Assembly: GCF_000321225.1 (NCBI RefSeq)
Contig: NW_004450330.1
Location: 2,706,622-2,770,621 of the forward strand
Origin: Odobenus rosmarus divergens
Lineage: Eukaryota > Chordata > Mammalia > Carnivora > Odobenidae
Direction of reading: 5' to 3'
DNA length: 64,000 bases
Positions within the stretch are counted from its first letter, which is position 1; each line of letters opens with the position of its first letter. Position numbers and translations under genes: made by a program. Below are positions 46,500 to 57,511 of this stretch, in pieces. The notes beneath the pieces were generated by a model that worked only from the letters and a program-made list of their open reading frames with translations, searched no databases and was not told the DNA's origin.

Positions 46500-46735
46500 A
46501 AAATAGGTAATATTTACTTACTATTCATATTTCTTCACATGCTTTAACTCATTTAATCCACACATTAATCCTATAAGGAAACTACTATTTGCATTTTACA
46601 GATGAGAAAACTGAACACAGTGTCATCAGGTAACTTGCTTAAGATGACACAGCTTTTAAGTTGCAAAACCCAGATTTGAACTGTGGAGAACTGGCTCCTG
46701 AGCCTGGGCTTTTAACCACTACATAATATTGCCTA
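46500..46735 (-). mobile_element. MIR SINE, antisense
   Basis: Reverse-complement MIR blocks: 'ctttaactcatttaatccac', 'cattttacagatgagaaaac', 'ggtaacttgcttaagatgac', 'aacccagatttgaactgtgg', 'cttttaaccactacataata'. It is nearly full length and faces the sense MIR to its left. Confidence 0.82.
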
Positions 46736-47139
46736 GATGAATAGTTCTATATTTTACATTATATATTATCCCATATAATATATTCACAGCTATCCTATTA
46801 GGTGGTGGTTCTAGGTTGTACAAAGGTGCAACAATGGGGTATCCCTAAGAACTTGGAAATAATACTACCCTCTGAGTTATAATTATTAAGACATAATGGG
46901 TTTGAGCAGAGAGGGCCAACATCACTGTGAAAAATGTGGACTATAGTGGGGAGGCTGAATCTTAACTAGGCTGAAGGTATTAACACATCTGAGAAAAGGT
47001 ATGTCATGGGACACAGCATGATTGTTGTGAAAAGGCAAGTCCAAGAGGCCTCAATCATGGCAGCTTACTCACACTCATGCTGGGAAGGGAATTCTGCCAG
47101 TTACCAGGTCATTCAGCCTCTTGACAGGTATAGGGTAGC

Positions 47140-47290
47140 TTCATCCAGTTTATTTGTTCATTCAATAGACATTTATTATTTAACCCCAACTGTGTGTCAA
47201 GCTCTGTGCTAGGTGCTTAAGATATTGATGAGTGAACAAAACAAAGATCCCTGCCCTTATGAAGTATACATTTTACCTGATAGACAGCGA
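47140..47290 (-). mobile_element. L2 LINE 3' end, antisense
   Basis: 'tcattcaatagacatttatt', 'gtcaagctctgtgctaggtg', 'gagtgaacaaaacaaagatc' and 'ctgcccttatgaagtataca' are reverse-complement L2. Confidence 0.75.
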
Positions 47291-47669
47291 TAAAAATTAT
47301 CATAAATTTGAATTATGACTGTTAATTATATCATTCTCTTAATTAGAATCTGCAAGTGGGATCAACACTGGGACAGTCTGGACAGTTACAACATTCACAG
47401 GAATGCTCTTCAATGGTCATCCCTTCAGCCTCTTTGGGTATTAACCCAACTTCACCAGAGTCCTTTCTCATTTGAGCTACACTTCAAATATTGAACATCA
47501 ACCAGCACTGGAATCAATATAAACTTTAGGACCTGTGACAATATTTCTGAATTTTATACCCATTAGTTAATTTTACAGGCTGGGAATCTAGGATTAGGAT
47601 TAAAATGACTTTTCCCATATTGCACAGAAGCCATTAGATTGGGTAAAATAAAAAATATATACATATATA

Positions 47670-48195
47670 CTACCCAGGCCTGGGGATATTATATAGAAAC
47701 TAGAAGTCTCATACACTATTGATGGAAATTAAAGCCTTAATTAAGGTATCAATTTTTAAATATTCTATAGCTTATTAAATGGTTGCCTACAAATTTATGC
47801 CAAAAATTAATTAAATATGTACCAAAAGGTGTATATTCAAATTATATGAGATTTCTGTTGTTTATAAAAGTGAAAAATTCAAAGAAATCTAAATATCCAG
47901 TGAATAAATTACAAAACACATATATATGGGCTAATCTGCAATGAATAATATTATGTACAAGACTTTATATTAGACGCAGAAAAGTAAATTGATAAAGCAA
48001 ATTATAAAGTGGTAATAATAATTTCTAATTTTATACAAAATTTAACATACTTAGGCATACATACAAACAGGAAAAGACAAGGAGTATATAGTCTAGAATG
48101 TTAGTGGTGGTTAAATAATGGAATTAAATGGTGACTACTTTTCTTTTTGCATTTCTGCATTCTTCCAGTTCTTTTAAAAAATAGTAATAATAAAA
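47670..48195 (+). mobile_element. Ancient L1-type fragment, sense
   Basis: 'ggatattatatagaaacta', 'gtctcatacactattgatgg', 'aaatatccagtgaataaatt' and 'gcatttctgcattcttccag' follow an old L1 end. Diverged, no reading frame. Confidence 0.55.
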
Positions 48196-48209
48196 AACAA
48201 ATAACAATA

Positions 48210-48375
48210 TACATTAGCAAGTGCTCTTATGTGACACAATAGATATTTATCATGTCACTTAATCTTCAAAATTCTATGAGCTGGGTGCTATAATTATTCC
48301 TTTTTACAAATGAGAAAATTAGAACTCAGCAACATTAAATAACGTGACTAAGTCACAGAAGTTAGCTCCTTAACC
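48210..48375 (-). mobile_element. MIR SINE, antisense
   Basis: 'catgtcacttaatcttcaaa', 'tttttacaaatgagaaaatt' and 'aacgtgactaagtcacagaa' match reverse-complement MIR. A further weak MIR trace may lie at 48600-48660. Confidence 0.68.
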
Positions 48376-49327
48376 ACCAACTCTGTAAAGCTTTTGAGTT
48401 GCTTTGAAATCAGCAGAAACACACATGATGTACACACGCACACACCTACACACACGATTTGTTTATTTATTTCAAATCAACTACTGGACATGAAATAACT
48501 ATAATTCTAATAGCTTACTTGAGATAATACCAAAAAAGGAGAAAAAAGAAGTCCAGTTCAGTTCAAGCTTAATACTAATAACAATGGTCATCATCACAGG
48601 TAATTATAATGATCCAATAATTAGTGTTAATATACCATGTGCCATACCCTTTCTTTATAAATGGTAGCTATTTTAATTGTTGTTACGTTATTAATAACAA
48701 CTAGTTATAACTATATTAATTGGGAAGCTAAAAAAACGAAACCATTAGCAACCACCATATTCTCACAGAGCGGTACATTCTATCAGCACTTCACAGAAAG
48801 TATTTCAGATGGCTCAGGAAACAGGGGCGATGTGGTTTGATGGGGACAGGGAATCTGGTGAAGTCCAATGCACGCAATGCTGTGAAGATGATGGACCTGA
48901 ATAAGATGTCCTCCAGGGGTCAGTCTGTGGTTAGTGACAGCCTGGGTTACAGGGATGGGCAGAAGCAAAACTGCCTCATAAAACCCAGAACTGTTGATAA
49001 CATTGATTTTGACAAATATCCACTTAGTGCTATTCTTTGAAAAGCAAAGTGCTTGAGCTATGGAGGATACAAAAGTAGAAATCCATAACCTGCTCTCAAA
49101 GAGCAGAGTATTACAGGATGGCAGTCTTGTCACTGATGCTAAAAGAAAGCACTGGGTAAAAGAGAATTTGGGGAAATGCCCAACACAATACTCTACACAC
49201 TCACTTTATTAAGTATTTATGACATGTGAACTGATTTTAAATTTCATGAGCTTATTTTACACTATTAAATCTCCACACCTAAAGACTTATTGTGAAAAAA
49301 GTTCCATATAGTTAATAGTCTCCTGTG
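48376..49327. other. SLC9A9: Intron sequence, nothing firm recognised
   Basis: An irregular CA-rich patch lies at 48418-48456. The minus-strand frame 48783-49133 (116 codons) has no recognisable domain or splice context. Confidence 0.45.
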
Positions 49328-50486
49328 GTGTGCCTCCCTCTCTCTTTTTTTTCTTCCTTCCTCTGTGTTCATCTGTTTTGTTTCTTAAATTCCACATATG
49401 AGTGAAATCAAATGGTATTTGTCTTTCTCTGACTGACTTATTTCACTCAGCATAATACACTCTAGCTTCATCCACATCATTGCAAATGGCAAGATATCAT
49501 TCTTTTTAATGGCTGAGTAATATTCCTGTGTGTGTGTGTGTGCCACCTCTTCTTTATCCATTCATCAGTCAGTGGACATTTGCGCTCTTTTGTAATTTGG
49601 CTATTGTTGATAATGTTGCTATAAACATCGGGGGCATGTGTCCCTTTGAATCAGTATTTTTGTATCCTTTGGGTAAATACCTAGTAGTGTAATTGCTAGG
49701 TCATAGGGTAGTTCTATTTTTAACTTTTTGAGGAGCCTCCATACTGTTTTCCAGAGTGGTTTCACCAGTTCGCATTCCCACCAACAGTGTTAAGAGGGTT
49801 CCCCTTTCTCTGCATCCTTGCCAACATCTGTTGTTTCCTATGTTGTTAATTTTAGCCATTCTGACTTGCGTGGGGTGATAGCTCATCATAGTTTTGATTT
49901 ATATTTCCCTGATGATGAGTGATGTTGAGCATCTTTTCATGTGTCTGTTAGTCATCTGGATGTCTTCTTTGGAAAAAGCTCCACTCATGTCTTCTGCCCA
50001 CTTCTTAACCGGATTATTTGTTTTTTGGGTGTTGAGTTTGATAAGTTCCTTATAGATTTTTGGATACTAACCCTTTATCAGATATGCCATTTGCAAATAT
50101 CTTCTCCCATTCCATAGGTTGCCTTTTAGTTTTGTTGATTGTTTCATTAATAGACAGCAGAAGCTTTTCATCTTGATGAAGTCTCAATAGTTCATTTTTG
50201 CTTTTTGTTTCCCCTTCCCCCAGAGACAAGTCTAGTAAGGAATTACTACAGCTGATGTCAAAGAGGTTGCTACTTGTGTTGTCCTCAAGGATTTTGATGA
50301 TTTCCAATCTCACATTTAGGTTTTTCATCCATTTTAAATTTATTTTGTGTATGGTGTAAGAAAGGGGTCCAGTTTCATTCTTTTGCATGTTGCTGTCCAG
50401 TTTTCCAAACACCATTTTTTGAAGAGACTGTCTTTTTTTCCATTGGGTATTACTTTCTGCTTTGTGAAAGGTAAGTTGACCATATA
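49328..50486 (-). mobile_element. L1 ORF2 C-terminal segment, antisense (inverted 5' part)
   Basis: Read on the minus strand this is carnivore-type L1 from late ORF2 ('caatggaaaaaaagacagtc') to the start of the 3' UTR ('acaaaacagatgaacacaga'). Landmarks on the plus strand include 'tcattgcaaatggcaagata', 'ttaatggctgagtaatattc' and 'cattcccaccaacagtg'. Broken ORF2 frames remain at 49701-49889 and 50050-50568. It joins head-on, without a poly-A, to a sense L1 3' UTR at 50487, as in twin-priming inversions. A (TG)8 tract is at 49527-49542. Confidence 0.9.
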
Positions 50487-50660
50487 GTTGAGGGTTGCTG
50501 GAGGGGAGGTGGGCAAGGGATGGGCTAGATGGGTGTTGGGTATTAAGGAGGGAACTTGTGATGAGCACTGAGTATTATATGTAAGTGATGAATCACTAAA
50601 TTCGACTCCCAAAACCTATGTTACACTATATGTTAACTAATAGAATTTAAATAAAAATGG
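50487..50660 (+). mobile_element. L1 3' UTR, sense (3' part of the inverted L1)
   Basis: 'ttgctggaggggaggtgggc', 'gggtattaaggagggaactt', 'gatgagcactgagtatt' and 'atatgttaactaatagaatt' are L1 3' UTR text on the plus strand. It belongs with the antisense segment on its left. Confidence 0.88.
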
Positions 50661-50905
50661 AACAAAGAGAAAAGAAGATATAGAGAGGAAAACCTAGAAG
50701 CAACTCTCAACTATAGAGAACAAAGTGATGGTTAGCCGAGGAGAGGAGGGTGGGGTCATTCATGGGTTAAATAGGTGATGGGTATGAAAGAGGGCACTTG
50801 TGATAAGCATAGAATGTTGTATTGAAGTGCTGAATCATCATATTGTACACCTGAAACTATTATTACACTGTATGTTAACTAACTAGAATTTCAAAAAAAC
50901 ACAAA
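50661..50905 (+). mobile_element. Second L1 3' UTR, sense
   Basis: Another L1 3' end in the same direction: 'tctcaactatagagaacaaa', 'aaataggtgatgggtatgaa', 'ctgaatcatcatattgtaca', 'gttaactaactagaatttca' and an A-rich end. No target-site duplication was found between the two 3' UTRs. Confidence 0.8.
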
Positions 50906-51420
50906 AAGGAAAAAAATGTTTCAGAAGGCTCAATTGCTTGGATGGTTTTTAAGTATGTCATCTTAATCTCTATCAGTATTTTAAAGAAAGAATATATCTT
51001 CTTTTAAAAAAATAGTTTTGATCAAGCAATAAATAGATTTACGAGAAAGGCAGTTTTTTTGAATTGCTAGGGATAAGTCAGGGGAGTTGTCAGTTTGGAG
51101 ATACAGTTGTGTGGACCAGTCTCTTTTACCATTGGAAGAGCCACATCCCTGCCTGTGAAATCATGTAAAACAGGCCACTGTGTGAAGCACACTCTGCAGT
51201 GGGAAAATCTAGAACCAACACGCTCTGAAGCAATATGAAGGTTATAATCTACATCTAGATTTCTGATTTCTATACCCAAACATTTTCCTTTAGATAAATA
51301 TTTTTCCCTATTTATTTGTTCACATTTTATGGTTAGTTTATATCTCACATTTTCTTTTCTTTTTTTTTTCTGGAGCATGCATTCAAGAGCAATATCCCAC
51401 TGGAGAATTCATAAATTATT
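50906..51420. other. SLC9A9: Intron sequence, nothing recognised
   Basis: T-runs near 51360-51370 and 51419-51427. No exon. The minus-strand frame at 51067-51378 has no recognisable domain. Confidence 0.4.
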
Positions 51421-51424
51421 TTTT

Positions 51425-51775
51425 TAAAACTTTGAGCTTTATTGAAATATAGTTGACATATAACAGTGTACAAGTTTAAGGTGTACAATGTCATGATTTA
51501 ATACATGTATATATTGCAAAATTATTACCAAAAAAAGTTCGATAACATATTTGTCACCTCACAGTTATATTTTTCTGTGTGGTGAGAACTTTTAAGATCT
51601 ACTGTCTCAGCAACTTTCAAATATTCAGTACAGTATTATCAACTATAGTCATCATGCTATGCATTACATCCCTAGAACTCACTCATAACTGGAAGTTTGT
51701 ACCTTTTGATCATCTTCATTCACATCTCCCATCTCCCTCCCTGCCCCTGGCAACACCATCATAGATGTTTCTATG
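51425..51775 (-). mobile_element. L1M-type 3' end, antisense
   Basis: 'tttattgaaatatagttgac', 'gtacaagtttaaggtgtaca', 'gtgagaacttttaagatcta', 'caactatagtcatcatgcta' and 'aactggaagtttgtaccttt' are the reverse complement of an old L1 3' UTR. Confidence 0.85.
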
Positions 51776-51839
51776 AAAGAATTGATAACTTTTTAATGCT
51801 GGGCTGGATGGGGTTGGTAAGGTCTTCTAGCCAAATTCA

Positions 51840-52480
51840 TTTATTTATTCACTCATGCATTCATTAATTTGCTCACTGACTCATTTATAAAACAAAATTT
51901 ACCAAAAGATATAATTCTTCCTCTGAGGGAGCTTATATTTTATTGGGGGAAGGAGACATTTAATAGCCAATTTATAATTTATTATTTTATTAGTATTGTG
52001 TCTAAGTCCAATGGAGAGAAATATAGACTGTACATGTGCACACTTCTCCAGTTGGGGAAAATTAAAGGGGGGCTTTATTTTATGGAAGAGATCACAAGTC
52101 CAACTTTAGAAATGTTGAGATTGAGCAGCCAGTGAGACTGGTATACAGATTTGGATCTCAATGAGGGATTGGCTAAGGACACAGATTTGAGAGCAGACAC
52201 TGCACAGTGTATGTTATTGCAGCCTTGGGTATGCATGAAAGTCTGAAGAGAACATAAAGTGGAAGAGGGCCCATGATGGAGACCTGGATCCAGCATTTGA
52301 AGATGAGGTAAAGATGGTGAAGCAGTGGAGGACATCAAGGATCAGTCAGAGACGTGAGTGGAAATCTAGTAGAATGTCATAGGAGTCAAGAGAAGCAAGT
52401 GTTTCAAGAAGAAGGGCATTGATAAATAGGGTTGAATGTTGCCAACAGGATCACTTTACTTATTGTCATTAGGAGTGTGG
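51840..52480 (-). mobile_element. L2 LINE, antisense, in pieces
   Basis: The 3' end part is at 51840-52000 ('cctctgagggagcttatatt'). A part from further 5' in L2 follows at about 52330-52480 ('caagtgtttcaagaagaagg', 'gataaatagggttgaatgtt'). Frames at 51869-52338 are remnants. Confidence 0.6.
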
Positions 52481-53390
52481 GAGGAGAGAGGAGGTTGTGA
52501 TGCAATACACTATTCTTTACCCATGGCTGGGGGCTAAGGCTCTGGGACTGTGGGTCCCTTGGAACAAAATTAAGTGAGTACATTTCCCAAATACTCCACT
52601 GCCCATCTGCCTGCTAACTTGCCACCTTTACTGGGCCTTCCCTGGAGGCCTCACTCACCTGTCTGCTTTTGTGACAATTCCTGCTTCTATAGCAACTTAT
52701 GCAACTGCCTGCAGAGATACAATCCCCCCTTATGGAAAGAACTTCAAGGTTCTTGGAGAAAATGTGATATAAATCCCAAGCATGAATATGGAATGGGTAT
52801 AAATTGCAATACTGACATGCACTACGAAGTAGAGATCTACTAAAAGATGAACTAAACACAGGTAAGAACTTAACCAGCCATCCTCATTGTGTGTCTATTC
52901 ATAACCACTATCTGGGAGCATGCTGGCTCGTTCAGGTGTGAAAGGGGATCACTTCTGAGAAGACTGAAAGGAACAATGAAGGAAGTGCAGAACTTAGCCA
53001 CACTCACTCACTGATAGCCTGCACCAGCATCCTAGGATGTGTGGCCTCTAAAAATCTCTGAGTAACCTGAGTTCCTCACTTCTCTCCTACTCCCTCACCT
53101 CTACTCTATTCTCCACTTCTCTGCCTTCTCCTTTCAGAAAACCATGCTTAGTGCTCACTGGATATAATCACTGCTCTCTTGCCTCCATCCCTCTATCAAC
53201 TTGTATCCCCATTGTTTATCCTCTGATGTGGTTTACAAAGCTCTCTCCTTTATTTCATCGAGGTCTTAAATTCCAGCCATATATTCTTTGTTTGCCCATA
53301 TTACCCAACTAATTTGAAGACAGTATATCTGGGCTGTTCTGTCTTTTGTCCTCTCTGCTCCCACCTCCATTCTATGAACACTTTAGCCAG
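52481..53390. other. SLC9A9: Intron sequence, nothing recognised
   Basis: The frames near 52574-52859 have no recognisable domain. The stretch is less AT-rich than its neighbours. Confidence 0.4.
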
Positions 53391-53394
53391 GTTT

Positions 53395-53700
53395 GCTAGA
53401 TCCTAAGAGTTACGAAGATAAATCAGATGTGGCTTCTGTCCGCTAGGAGCTCACAGCTTAGGAGAAAGGATAAGTCATGTGTATAAATGACTGTGCTACT
53501 GTTTGAAAAACTGTAGTTTCAACAAAAAAGCTAAAAGCAAAGTGATATGGGTTTCAAAGGAGGAAGGAAGAACATGGTCTGGGGAAGAAGCTATTAGAGA
53601 TGAATCTCTCTTGAAAGGCAGAAGGGGTCAGACCTGAGTTGTGGTAGGAGGAGGAACAGGGATAGTCACCACAAGAAAAGGTAACATGTGCCAACAAAAC
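53395..53700 (-). mobile_element. L2 LINE, antisense
   Basis: 'gataaatcagatgtggcttc', 'gctaggagctcacagctta', 'tcttgaaaggcagaaggggt' and 'cagacctgagttgtggtag' fit reverse-complement L2. Confidence 0.55.
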
Positions 53701-53789
53701 AAGTGGGTGGTAACACATCAGACATAGTGAAAGCTGGGTAACTCAATGTGATGAATTTTTCCACTATGTATTATTAGATAGTCTAATTC

Positions 53790-53972
53790 AATGGTTCTCA
53801 AATTTTGCTGCATATTAGAATCACACAGGGAGCTTTGAAAATCATGATGCCCAGGCTACATCCCAGACCAAGTATATCAGAGTCTCTCTAGATGGAACCC
53901 ATGCATCAGTATTTTTAAAAGTTCTTCCACTGTTCTGGTATGTAGCCAGAATCTAGAACAAGTGTTCTAAAT
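53790..53972 (+). mobile_element. MER5A/MER5B-like hAT element, sense (first of two)
   Basis: 'caatggttctcaaattttgc', 'ttagaatcacacagggagct', 'catcccagaccaagtatatc' and 'catgcatcagtatttttaaa' resemble the MER5 group. Confidence 0.6.
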
Positions 53973-54115
53973 CACATCTTGTCCCTAATGTCCAGACCAA
54001 TCACCTGGGGACAAGCAGATCTGGAGTAAGGCCTGAGATTTTGCATTTTTAATGAGCTCCCAGGTGGTGCCATTGCTGCTGGTCCCAGGCCACACTTTGA
54101 GTAGGAGACTCTAAA
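53973..54115 (+). mobile_element. MER5A-type hAT element, sense (second of two)
   Basis: 'gaccaatcacctggggacaa', 'gatctggagtaaggcctgag', 'attttgcatttttaatgagc', 'ccaggtggtgccattgctgc' and 'ggccacactttgagtaggag' match MER5A well. Confidence 0.75.
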
Positions 54116-55215
54116 TGAGGACCCCGTCAACTAAGTAAAATGGCTCAGCCATTGGTGTGCATCCTGGTTCTGATGGTAAACTCCTTAATATGGCAGCACT
54201 TTGAATTCATAAATGGAGCTTTCTGAGATGCAGTTAGGTTACAGGTCCACATATAGAAAGCACCTAATACCTATTGCTTAGTGACCTGGGTTCCCTGCTA
54301 TTTATGGATGAAAGATGAAGACTAATGGATAGCACGTGAGGATTCAAGGTGCTATTACTTCTCGGCTCCAATTTGGAACTCCTTATAGAAGAAAATGAAA
54401 ATGGGGTGGGGGCCAGGGAGTGAAACAATGTCTTATCCACTACAATATAAAGTTTAACAGACCTTTATTATGCCTGTGATCTGCAGCTCCACAGAGACCT
54501 TTTTCCTAGGTACAGAGACCCCCCCTTTCCCTGCCAGAGGGAAAGAGCTGGATGATTGTTTTGGTCTCATCTGAGGCTGGTAACTGCAAAGTCCTTCCTA
54601 CCAAGATTTCAAAAGTGGTGAGAGAATCCTCAAGCTTTTCTTTTTAAATATTTTTAAAAATCCTAGCAGAAACTGCAAGTTTGTTAAAAGCCATTTAGTG
54701 CTGCTTAAATAAAACAACAGGTTTCTTTGCTTTGGGATGAACTATAACAACAAAGAAGTTTTGATGGCAGTACCAATGTGTATATGTATATGTGTGTGTG
54801 TACATATATATATATATACATACATACATATAATTTTTATTAATAATAAGAAGCTTGTACAAAATATCTCAAAGTATGAAATTCATCTATGCTAAAGCAG
54901 CAAGAATGGTGCTTGCTGCCCTGTACATGGCAGCCCTTGGCCACTACTTTTCACTTTAAAGACACATGTACACATGTTACCTCATTTGCTTTCACTCTTC
55001 CTGGAAGGTGGTTAAAATCAAGGTCCATTATACTTTCACAGATGAAGAACTACCACAAGATGCTTAGAGGCCTACCTATCACGTTATATAGCCTTTGTTC
55101 TGCCGTTTTTCCTCAAGTGTGAAACTGAAACACTGGTTGGAATAAGTTGTTTAGATCAGGGGAAAAAAACTTAAAAAATATTTAACCCACACCTATTTAA
55201 AAAGATAGAAACCAT
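54116..55215. other. SLC9A9: Intron sequence with a TA/TG-rich tract
   Basis: A (TG)n/(TA)n/(CATA)n compound tract lies at 54778-54832. No exon. Confidence 0.45.
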
Positions 55216-55217
55216 GA

Positions 55218-55300
55218 CCCATCTAGGTTAATGACTTGGTCAAAATTATACTGAGTCTGGCTGGTAGCAAGCCAGGACTGGAACGCCAGTTTTCTCCAAA
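55218..55300 (-). mobile_element. Possible MIR relic, antisense
   Basis: 'ggttaatgacttggtcaaaa' followed by 'gtagcaagccaggactggaa' resembles reverse-complement MIR. Confidence 0.45.
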
Positions 55301-56645
55301 AGAGATCTGGCAGAATTGGCAGTTTTCTCAGATTCTCTGCTGCCTGGAATTTTAGCAAAGGGAATAAAACCTGTGATTTGAATATAACTTGATAGTTTAT
55401 TCCCAGAAAATTCCCCATCTCTTTTCATATTCCCTAAATTTGTTTATATTCTTCAGTTCTACCATTTGCAATCCTAAAGCCAACTCCTTGTTGAAATAAA
55501 ATGTAAATAACAAGAAAATGCAACTCTCTGGATTTTCCCTAATCATATCAATTTTTCAGCAAGTAGGGAGCTCATAAATAATGTAGATGTTTAAAACATA
55601 TTTCGCTCAAATTAAGACATTATACTACCTACTGTTTGATTGATGGTCTTAAGATATATTATCATTATTGGTGACAAGATAGAATGAACAACTTATCTTA
55701 TGAGTGATGAAAATCAAATACTAATTCTTTGGCCCAATTCTTTTTCAACCGTGTCAATGTATTTTCAAAAACGTTTTGATTTAGAATGGATAGTTTCAAA
55801 TGCTTAGGATTCATGTAATACAACTTACTACTTGAAATTCCTTTGTAGTTGTAAAGTGAATTTCTTTTGTAACATTTCAAATCACTTTTCAGAGCAGATA
55901 GACTGTTCTTATGGCCTTCTCTTCTAATAACAGAGTTTACCCACTAGTCATACATAGAAGAAATCAACAAAATGCTTTAGAGAACAACAAGAAAATAATA
56001 AAATATTTACTACCATGAAGTAGTTATTCCTTTATAGATCCTGAGCTTTGAGATCACTACTCCTACAACACCACCTCAGCAACACAAACATCTACTAAAG
56101 AAGGTTATTTGGTTTCTTAAATATTATTACTCCTAAGTGTCCCTGACATATTAACTGAACAGACTCTAGGGCTAGATGTACATGGGGCCAGCCTTACCAA
56201 TCTATGGAAATATTTCTGACAATCACCCACTCATCTGGTATACAACACCAGACAATTAATACAACTTAGTCTTTATCTATGCCCTTACTTCCTATCTACT
56301 AACTCCCATGCTCTTGACATATGGACTGGGGTTTTATACTACTGGGCATTGAATTGAAATGTAGACAGTTCTTCATGTCCCCATGTGATTTGAGTTGAAA
56401 GGACTTTGAATTTAGCTGTAAGACAGAAACTGGTGGAGTGAACCATCAGTAGATGAGGGCCAGGTGAATTGGCCAATAGTTAATAATTTCATTTCTTAAC
56501 AACTCTTTCTCTGGAGAATGAAGCACACGCTATTATCAAGTGCAGTTTTATCTTTAAGGACACAACACAGAAGGAATAAGTGCCTTCTTTATAAAAAGGA
56601 GGTTCAGAGGAAAAAGAAAGAATCAAAGTTGTTTAGTCAGCCACA
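55301..56645. other. SLC9A9: Intron sequence, nothing recognised
   Basis: No exon or confident repeat. Confidence 0.45.
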
Positions 56646-56649
56646 TAAT

Positions 56650-56930
56650 ATATTTTTAATTGAGTGCCTACTATATGCCCAGCTCCTGGTAGGGTTCTGG
56701 GCATAAAATGGAAAAAAAAAAAGGTAATAGGTAGTCTGCTTAGGTACATAGAGAAAAAACAGACAGTTAAAATCTAGCATGGCAAGTGCCTCTGCCAACT
56801 TCTAGCTCTTTGACCATAGGCAAGTTACCTACCTCATCATTTCCTCAGTTTCCTTGCCTATAAAGTGAGTATAATAATAGTCATCCTTTTGTGTTATTAC
56901 CAGAGGATCACTGTTGAATGACCCAAGGGG
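56650..56930. mobile_element. L2/MIR trace (antisense) followed by a sense MIR
   Basis: 'attgagtgcctactatatgc' (56650-56715) is an antisense L2 or MIR end. Over 56765-56930, 'ctagctctttgaccataggc', 'aagttacctacctcatcatt' and 'agtttccttgcctataaagt' form a sense MIR. Confidence 0.65.
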
Positions 56931-57149
56931 TTCCTTAGTTCTTCCAGCTATCACTTTTGTTGGGAAACAGAAAAGGGCATTTAGCATTAACATCTGTCAG
57001 AGAATCAGTGAATTGAGAAAGGCTCAGATTCAGAGCTTTCAAGAGAAGCCTTTAATAAGTTATTTTCAATGTACAAACATGTTTTCCTCTAATTGCACTA
57101 TAGAAAGGTGATGTGACATCATTAGAAAGATTCTTCATGCTTGATCTAG

Positions 57150-57250
57150 TGTGGTTGGCATGGCATACATCAAAGAGTCCACCTTCATGGCAACTATAGT
57201 TAAGGATACTGTATTGCATATTTGAAAGTTGCTGAGAGAGTAGATCTGGA
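57150..57250 (+). mobile_element. L1MA/L1MB-type 3' UTR piece, sense
   Basis: 'caactatagttaaggatact' and 'tgaaagttgctgagagagta' are diagnostic blocks of the old L1 3' end. The SINE that follows lies directly to its right. Confidence 0.7.
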
Positions 57251-57251
57251 T

Positions 57252-57511
57252 CAATGGAAGTATAAACTTTTTTTAAAGATTTATTTATTTGTTTATTTTA
57301 GAGAGAGAGAGAGTCAGAGAGAGTAGGTGTGTGCATGAGTGGGAGGAGGGACAGAGGGAGAGGGAAAGAAAGAATCCTTGAGCAGACACCGCACTGAGCA
57401 CAGAGCCCATAGATCCCATGACCCTGAGATCATGAACTGAGCTGAAATCAACAGTCTAAGAGTCAGACACCCAACTGACTGAGCCACCCAGTTGCCCCCA
57501 ATGGAAGTATA
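57252..57511 (-). mobile_element. Can-SINE, antisense, with perfect 13-bp TSD
   Basis: The body (57265-57498) has 'ttttttaaagatttattta', a long GA-rich block and the head 'aactgactgagccacccag'. The duplication caatggaagtata at 57252-57264 and 57499-57511 is perfect. Confidence 0.95.

Noticed and set aside
50050..50568. 172-codon minus-strand open frame as a host gene
   Set aside because: It is inverted L1 ORF2 running into 3' UTR sequence; the fusion of frames is a by-product of the inversion.
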